Source of the DNA: Lysobacteraceae bacterium | GTDB taxonomy: Bacteria > Pseudomonadota > Gammaproteobacteria > Xanthomonadales > Xanthomonadaceae | Length of the DNA: 64,000 bases | Direction: 5' to 3' | Assembly (NCBI GenBank): GCA_004297225.1 | Contig: SCUI01000009.1 | Location: 1-64,000, forward strand | In this document: positions 59,223-64,000 of the stretch, piece by piece | Position numbering within the stretch: the first letter of the stretch is position 1 | Layout: each line of letters begins with the position of its first letter | Notes under the pieces: generated by a model | What the model was told of the DNA's origin: nothing | The model's database searches: none | Seen by the model: only the letters and a program-made list of their open reading frames with translations | Translations under genes and position numbers: made by a program

Positions 59223-61580
59223 GTGTCCATCCAGCATCCCGAGATGATCAGTGCAGTGACGCGCGATCCCGCGCGCCTGCTGGACGAGCTCAAGCGCATC
59301 GCGGTCGAGCAGCTCGGTGCCGTGCCCGGCGGGTTGTACCGGCCGATCGAGGAACAGCTGCACGAGAACCTCCGGGTCGGCAATGAGGGGGCCAATCGCA
59401 AGGATCTGATGACCGTGCTGGCGCTGCGCCAGCGTGGTTCGGGTTACGTGATGAAGTTCCGCGAGCTGATCGGCCGCAGCTTCGACGAATTCTGCGGCCG
59501 GACCACCGCTGGCCGCGGCACCGCGCCGCTGGGCCTGGTCCGCGAGAAGGAACTCGAATTCCACCTGGCCGGGCAACGACTGGCCGACTCGATCTCGCGC
59601 CGCTACCAGCGGCCGCTGGAGATGCTGGGATTGCGATTCGAGTCGCTGGCGGCAGCGATGGGCGCGCCCGGAAGCGTGAATCCGGTCGGCGCTTCGATAC
59701 TGGCCGACGCGTTCGTGCAGACGTTCCGCGACTCCGACATCTCGCCGTCGCTGCAGCCGCTGCTGTTCCGCCAGTACGAGCAGGAACTGGCGAAGGTGCT
59801 GGGCGAGCTGTACGGACGCCTCAACACCCAGCTGGCCGCCAATGGCTTCCATGCGGATGCACGGCGGATCACCGCGCCCGCGCCGGACGTGCTGCCGCAG
59901 GTACCGGTGCAGCCGGCACAGGGGTTCGCGCCCGGGCCGGGCGACGGCATCCTTGCCTCGCGCCAGGCCGGTGCGTGGCTCGAAGCCGGCATCGGCGGCC
60001 AGGTCCCCGCACCGCCGCCGTACCTGGGCGCGCCGCTCGCCGCCGCCGCACCGCAGGTGCAGCGTCCACCCGCGTACACGGCCGCCGCCGCGGCACCGGC
60101 GCCTTCGTCCCCGGCTTCGGCGGACGTGTTCCGCGATTCCCCCGGCGCGCGGGTGCAACACCAGCAATTGCGCGACATGCTGCACCTGTGGCGCGAAGGC
60201 ATGCTGCGCGACCAGTCGGTCCCGTCGCAGCATGCGCCGGATCGCCGCCTCGCCGAGCGCCGCGAACTGCGCATCCAGGAAGTGGTGAGCGTCGTCTCCC
60301 TGCTGCAGCGCGACGGCGTGCGCAACTTCGAGGCAGCGTTCGCCGGCAAGTGCGACCTGCACAAGGCGATCCGCGAGGAACTGGTCGAGGGTGCCCGCCG
60401 CCTCGGGCTGGATCCCGACCGCACCTGCCTGGACCAGCAGCAGGAGGATGCCGTCGACCTGACCGGGCTGATGTTCCAGTCGCTGCTGCGCAGCCACGCG
60501 CTGGTGCAGGAATCGCGCCGGATGTTCGCCAAGCTGGTGATGTCCTACGTCAGGATCGCGCTGACCGACGACAGCCTGTTCGTGCGCGACGACCATCCCG
60601 CGCGCCGCATGCTCGATTCGCTGGCGCTCACCTGCGAAAGCAACGACGGCACCTCACCGCAGGACCGCGAGCTGCTGGACCGCGCCGCGCGCCTGGTGGA
60701 CCGGGTGGTCGCCGAGTACAACGAGGACCTTGCGATCTTCGAGCTCACCGCGAACGAGCTGCAGGACATGGTCCAGCAGCAGCGTCGCCGCTCCGAGATC
60801 GTCGAACGGCGCGCGGCCGAATCCGTGCATGGCCGCGAACGCCTGCTGCATGCGCGCCGCCGCGCCGCCGCCGCGCTGGCCGAACGCCTGCAGGGCCGCG
60901 TGCTGACCCAGACCATCGCCCACTTCCTCGAGCGGCACTGGCAACACCACCTGGTGCAGGTCCTGCTGCGCGAGGGCGAAGGCTCCGAACGGCACGCCCG
61001 CGTGCTGGAACTGGCCGACCAGCTGATCGCCGTGGACATGTCCGCGGCGCGCGGCGGCGGCGCGGATGTCGCCGAACGGGTGTTGTCGCTGCATTCGGGC
61101 CTGGTCGACGCACTGTCCAGTTCCGGGCTGGACGAACAGGTCGCGGGGGAATGGATGGCGGGCCTGGCGCGGACGCTGGCCTTCCCGGACGCGCCGCGCG
61201 AAGAGCGCCAGCCATCGCCGGTGGTGTCCGAGGAAGGCGACGAAGCGACGCTGCTGCGGCTGGTCGGCGGCACCGACCACCTCGACTACGATCCCGCGGT
61301 GGCCGAACGCATGCGCGCGCTGCGCGTCGGCGACTGGATGCGGCTGTCCGACGAGCGCGGCAACGAATCCTCGGTCAAGGTCGCCTGGACCAGCCCGCTG
61401 ACCTCGCGCATGCTGCTGGTCAACCGCCGCGGCGTGCGCCAGCTGGTCGCATCGCCCGAGCAACTCGCCGCGCTGGTGCGCAGCGGCCATTTGTTCGCGG
61501 AGGCCGACGAGTCGCCGTTCGACGAAGCCATGCGGCTGGTGCGGCAGCAGTTGGGTCGGTCCGCCGCCCGCGCCGCCTGA
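59223..61580 (+). CDS. DUF1631-family protein
   Basis: This 785-residue cytoplasmic protein starts at GTG 59223. It has an N-terminal helical part (about 1-220), an Ala/Pro-rich linker (about 220-300), a long helical middle with many Arg and Glu, and a C-terminal segment near residues 690-760 (RVGDWMRLSDERGNESSVKV, then TSRMLLVNRRGVRQL) that looks like a small beta-barrel. DUF1631 proteins are widespread in Gamma- and Betaproteobacteria and have no agreed function that I know of. The PilZ-like look of the end is an inference. No RxxxR motif is seen at its start. Confidence 0.85.
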   Translation: MSIQHPEMISAVTRDPARLLDELKRIAVEQLGAVPGGLYRPIEEQLHENLRVGNEGANRKDLMTVLALRQRGSGYVMKFRELIGRSFDEFCGRTTAGRGTAPLGLVREKELEFHLAGQRLADSISRRYQRPLEMLGLRFESLAAAMGAPGSVNPVGASILADAFVQTFRDSDISPSLQPLLFRQYEQELAKVLGELYGRLNTQLAANGFHADARRITAPAPDVLPQVPVQPAQGFAPGPGDGILASRQAGAWLEAGIGGQVPAPPPYLGAPLAAAAPQVQRPPAYTAAAAAPAPSSPASADVFRDSPGARVQHQQLRDMLHLWREGMLRDQSVPSQHAPDRRLAERRELRIQEVVSVVSLLQRDGVRNFEAAFAGKCDLHKAIREELVEGARRLGLDPDRTCLDQQQEDAVDLTGLMFQSLLRSHALVQESRRMFAKLVMSYVRIALTDDSLFVRDDHPARRMLDSLALTCESNDGTSPQDRELLDRAARLVDRVVAEYNEDLAIFELTANELQDMVQQQRRRSEIVERRAAESVHGRERLLHARRRAAAALAERLQGRVLTQTIAHFLERHWQHHLVQVLLREGEGSERHARVLELADQLIAVDMSAARGGGADVAERVLSLHSGLVDALSSSGLDEQVAGEWMAGLARTLAFPDAPREERQPSPVVSEEGDEATLLRLVGGTDHLDYDPAVAERMRALRVGDWMRLSDERGNESSVKVAWTSPLTSRMLLVNRRGVRQLVASPEQLAALVRSGHLFAEADESPFDEAMRLVRQQLGRSAARAA

Positions 61581-61650
61581 GGCCGGCCGGGGGCCGGCCG
61601 CCCACGGCCGAATTCGCTACGATGCCGGCATCGATCCGGCGGAGCGTTGC

Positions 61651-62742
61651 ATGGCGGTGATCATCGGAATCGCGCGCGAAACCGCGCCGGGGGAACGGCG
61701 CACGGCGTTGACGCCGGAGACCTGCCGCAAGTTCGTGGCCGCCGGCGCGCAGGTGCAGGTCGAGCGCGGGATCGGCGAGGGCGCGTCGTTCGCCGACGGG
61801 GCCTATGCCGAGGCGGGCGCGCGCATCGTCGATGACGCCGCGGCCGCGCTCTCCGGGGCCGACCTCGTTCTCTGCGTGCAACCGCCCGCGCCGGCGCGAA
61901 TCGCCCGGTTGCGCGAAGGCGCGTTCCTTGCCGGCATCCTGCAGCCCGACGCCGACCCGGCGCGCGCGCAGGCATTGCAGGCCCGCGGCATCGTCGCCTT
62001 CCCGCTGGAGAAGTTGCCGCGCACCACGCGCGCGCAGTCGATGGACGTGCTCAGCTCGCAGGCGGGCATGGCCGGCTACAAGGCGATGTTGCTCGCCGCG
62101 CAGTTGGCGCCGCGCTTCTTCCCGATGCTCACCACGGCGGCGGGCACGATCCGCCCTTCGAAAGTGCTGGTGGTCGGCGCCGGCGTCGCCGGCCTGCAGG
62201 CCATCGCCACCGCCAGGCGCCTCGGCGCGCAGGTGGAAGGCTTCGATGTGCGCCCCGAGACCCGGGAGCAGATCGAATCGCTGGGGGCGCGGTTCCTCGA
62301 CCTCGGCGTCAGCGCCGCGGGCGAGGGCGGCTATGCGCGCGCGCTCACCGACGAGGAGCGCGCGGAGCAGCAGCGCCGGCTGGGAGAGCACCTGCGCGGC
62401 ATCGACGTGGTGGTCTGCACCGCGGCGGTACCCGGGCGCCCGGCACCGAGGATCATCGGCGCCGCGATGGTCGAAGGCATGCGCGCGGGTAGCGTGATCG
62501 TGGACCTGGCCGCCGAGACCGGCGGCAATTGCGAACTGACCCGGCCGGGCGAAACCGTGGACGCAGGCGGGGTCAGCATCGCCGGACCCCTCGACCTGGC
62601 CAGCAGCGGCGCCATCCACGCCAGCGAGATGTACGCGCGCAACCTGTTCAATTTCGCCAGCCTGCTGCTGCGCGAAGGCGCGCTGGCCCCCGACTGGGAC
62701 GACGAACTGCTGGCGAAGACGGTGTACCCCCCGCGCGGCTAG
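61651..62742 (+). CDS. NAD(P) transhydrogenase subunit alpha part 1 (PntAA-type)
   Basis: This 363-residue protein has the alanine dehydrogenase/transhydrogenase fold: IGIARETAPGERRTALTPETC, the QSMDVLSSQAGMAGYKAM segment and the NAD fold KVLVVGAGVAGLQAIATARRLGA, then FDVRPETREQIESLGARFL. It matches the soluble domain I of split transhydrogenases. The PntAB and PntB membrane partners, which normally follow, are absent; the next gene is on the other strand and shares the CTAG at the stop codons. An alternative is a free dehydrogenase-like protein. Confidence 0.85.
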   Translation: MAVIIGIARETAPGERRTALTPETCRKFVAAGAQVQVERGIGEGASFADGAYAEAGARIVDDAAAALSGADLVLCVQPPAPARIARLREGAFLAGILQPDADPARAQALQARGIVAFPLEKLPRTTRAQSMDVLSSQAGMAGYKAMLLAAQLAPRFFPMLTTAAGTIRPSKVLVVGAGVAGLQAIATARRLGAQVEGFDVRPETREQIESLGARFLDLGVSAAGEGGYARALTDEERAEQQRRLGEHLRGIDVVVCTAAVPGRPAPRIIGAAMVEGMRAGSVIVDLAAETGGNCELTRPGETVDAGGVSIAGPLDLASSGAIHASEMYARNLFNFASLLLREGALAPDWDDELLAKTVYPPRG

Positions 62743-63176
62743 TCCTCCGGCGGGTTGGCTTCCACCCATTCACGCCGCTGCTGCGGCGTCATCGCGCGCC
62801 ACTGCTCTCGCAGCGCGTCACGCTCGCCGGGGGAGAGTTGCCGCATCCTGCCGAACAGCGCGCGCATCTCGCGGCGGTGTTCCGGGTCCATTTTTTCCCA
62901 TCGGTGCATGCCGCGGTGCGCGCGTTTGCGCGATTCCGGCGTCATCGACTGCCAGCGTTGCGCATGCGACATGAGGCGCGCGCGCTCGCCGGGGTTGGCG
63001 TTCCAGCGTTCGCGCAGCGGCGCCAGCAACACTTCGCGCTGCGCCGGGCTGAGGTGCTCCCAGTCGGGCAACTGCGCCCGGGCCGGCTCGGCCGCGGCCG
63101 GTTCGCCGGCCACGGTGGCGCCGCTGGCTGCCAGCAGCACCGCAGCCACGAGGATGGATCGGGTCGTTGCGTTCAT
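62739..63176 (-). CDS. DUF3106 secreted protein
   Basis: This 145-residue protein has a signal peptide (about residues 1-24) and then three repeated short helical units built around LSPAQREVLLAP, MTPESRKRAHRG and LSPGERDALREQWRAMTPQQRREW, with many Arg and Trp. That is the DUF3106 pattern. It is probably a small helical periplasmic protein. It is the third gene of a set with an ECF sigma factor and a small membrane protein. Confidence 0.88.
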   Translation of the reverse strand: MNATTRSILVAAVLLAASGATVAGEPAAAEPARAQLPDWEHLSPAQREVLLAPLRERWNANPGERARLMSHAQRWQSMTPESRKRAHRGMHRWEKMDPEHRREMRALFGRMRQLSPGERDALREQWRAMTPQQRREWVEANPPED

Positions 63177-63180
63177 TGCC

Positions 63181-63543
63181 TTACTCCGAAGCCAGGGCCA
63201 GGGCGTCCGCCGAGCCCAGCCATGCGTAGAACTCGGGGTCCAGTTCCAGCGGTACCACCGGCGCTTGCCCCGCCGCCGCTGCCGCAGCGGCCACTTGCGC
63301 GGGCGCGTCGGCCGCACCCGGCGCTTCCGGACCGAGCCGCGGCAGTGCGAACGCCAGTGCCAGCGCCAGCGCCGGTGCCGCGGCCCAGCGCCAGTCGCGC
63401 GCGCCGCCGGCCGGCCTCGGCGCGGTGGCGGCCGCCGATCGCAGCCGCAGTTGCGCGCGTACGCGCGGCGAGAGCGCGTGCAGCGAACGCGCATGCAGTT
63501 CGCGCGCGCGTCGTACCAGCAGGTCGTCGTCGTGGGCAGTCAT
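63181..63543 (-). CDS. Small single-pass membrane protein, probable anti-sigma partner
   Basis: This 120-residue protein has a polar N-terminus (MTAHDDDLLVRRARELHARSLH), one membrane helix near residues 50-66 and an Ala-rich periplasmic tail ending in YAWLGSADALALASE. The placement, overlapping the sigma gene by ATGA and before a secreted protein, suggests a membrane anti-sigma factor or accessory like DUF3619 proteins. There is no recognisable zinc-binding HxxxCxxC motif, so the anti-sigma role is inference. Confidence 0.65.
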   Translation of the reverse strand: MTAHDDDLLVRRARELHARSLHALSPRVRAQLRLRSAAATAPRPAGGARDWRWAAAPALALALAFALPRLGPEAPGAADAPAQVAAAAAAAGQAPVVPLELDPEFYAWLGSADALALASE

Positions 63544-64000
63544 CGCCAGTCCTCCAGTTGTCGCTGCAGCGCTTCGCGCGCCCGCGACAGGTGTGTCTTC
63601 ACCGACCCCTCGCTGCAGCCCATGGCCTTGGCGGTGTCGGCGACATCCAGTTCCTCCAGCACCCGCAGGGTGAAGGCTTCCCGTTGCCGCCGCGGCAGCG
63701 CCTGCAGCGCCTGCGCGAAGCGGCCGTAGGCTTCGCGGCCGTCGTGGTGCCGCGCCGGATCCGGTCCCTCGTCGGCCCAGTCGAACCCCGCGTCCGCGCC
63801 ATCGGCCGTCGTCGCTGGCGCCAGCCAACGCAGGCGCAACATGCGCCTGCGCTGCGCGTCGACCACCCGCGTGCGCAGGATCCGCCAGAACAGGGGCGTC
63901 CACTCCGCCGCCGGGCGGTCGCGGTAACCCAGCATCCGCATCATCGCCTCCTGCACCGCGTCCAGCGCATCCTCGCGGTGGCGCAGGCCCAGTTCCGCGA
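63540..64000 (-). CDS. ECF-type RNA polymerase sigma factor (5' end outside window)
   Basis: This partial protein of about 152 residues is open to the right edge. Region 2 remnants (DALDAVQEAMMRMLGYRDR and WRILRTRVVDAQRRR) and region 4 (ALPRRQREAFTLRVLEELDVADTAKAMGCSEGSVKTHLSRAREAL, whose parts include a helix-turn-helix) are clear. It probably directs expression of an envelope or stress regulon and its own operon. The start lies beyond 64000. Confidence 0.9.
   Translation of the reverse strand, partial: AELGLRHREDALDAVQEAMMRMLGYRDRPAAEWTPLFWRILRTRVVDAQRRRMLRLRWLAPATTADGADAGFDWADEGPDPARHHDGREAYGRFAQALQALPRRQREAFTLRVLEELDVADTAKAMGCSEGSVKTHLSRAREALQRQLEDWR

Overview
The window is a dense, very GC-rich stretch of a gammaproteobacterial chromosome. 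Protein character and gene order (gshB-tonB-like pair beside pilGHIJ-chpA, the lptD-surA-pdxA-ksgA-apaH cluster, ahpC-ahpF-oxyR, a DUF3106/sigma-factor module) point to the Xanthomonadaceae, in the Lysobacter/Luteimonas neighbourhood. That placement is inferred from gene content, not from a phylogeny. There is no prophage, insertion sequence, CRISPR array, tRNA or rRNA that I can see, and no gap between genes reaches 300 bases. Most neighbours overlap by 1-14 bases (ATGA, TAATG, GTGA junctions), so the window is mostly tightly coupled operons.

Layout. 1-3456: 3' end of a DinG/YoaA helicase, converging on a gshB-tonB-tsaB operon. 3503-14487: a type IV pilus chemosensory operon (pilG, pilH, pilI, pilJ, chpA/pilL, a ChpB-like protein, chpC). 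14491-19164: rsmE and bioA leftward; nudE, cysQ, mazG and an Mpo1-like membrane protein rightward. 19271-24819: a two-component system followed by a MacA-type adaptor, ATPase and permease. 24846-28158: dgkA, terC, lemA and two TPM-domain genes. 28200-30375: lgt, thyA, folA, converging across a long palindrome on apaH-ksgA-pdxA-surA-lptD, a cobalamin adenosyltransferase and a small transport-like membrane protein (30468-37867). 37910-40350: two ubiquinone-type flavin hydroxylases. 40354-47225 (all leftward): an EF-hand protein, a deaminase, glnS, rnk, oxyR, ahpF, ahpC. 47465-52131: a small membrane protein converging on a large Lhr helicase. 52254-57047: a small conserved protein, an M1 aminopeptidase, prmC, prolyl aminopeptidase. 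57060-59097: Nudix hydrolase, 5'-3' exonuclease, YdjA-like nitroreductase. 59223-62742: a DUF1631 protein and a stand-alone transhydrogenase alpha-1 subunit. 62739-64000: DUF3106 protein, a putative anti-sigma-like membrane protein and an ECF sigma factor cut by the window edge.

How the parts work together. The Pil-Chp genes form one signalling chain (receptor PilJ, coupling proteins PilI/ChpC, kinase ChpA, regulators PilG/PilH). It looks stripped of methylation-based adaptation: no CheR/PilK gene is present and the CheB-like protein has lost at least its catalytic Ser and His. OxyR, AhpC and AhpF are a peroxide-defence unit with a recognisable OxyR site abutting the ahpC promoter. The lptD-to-apaH cluster keeps the enterobacterial order but lacks apaG. 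Most genes are housekeeping. I found no convincing new multi-gene system; the observations below are mainly about odd domains, lost catalytic residues and candidate cis-acting sites.
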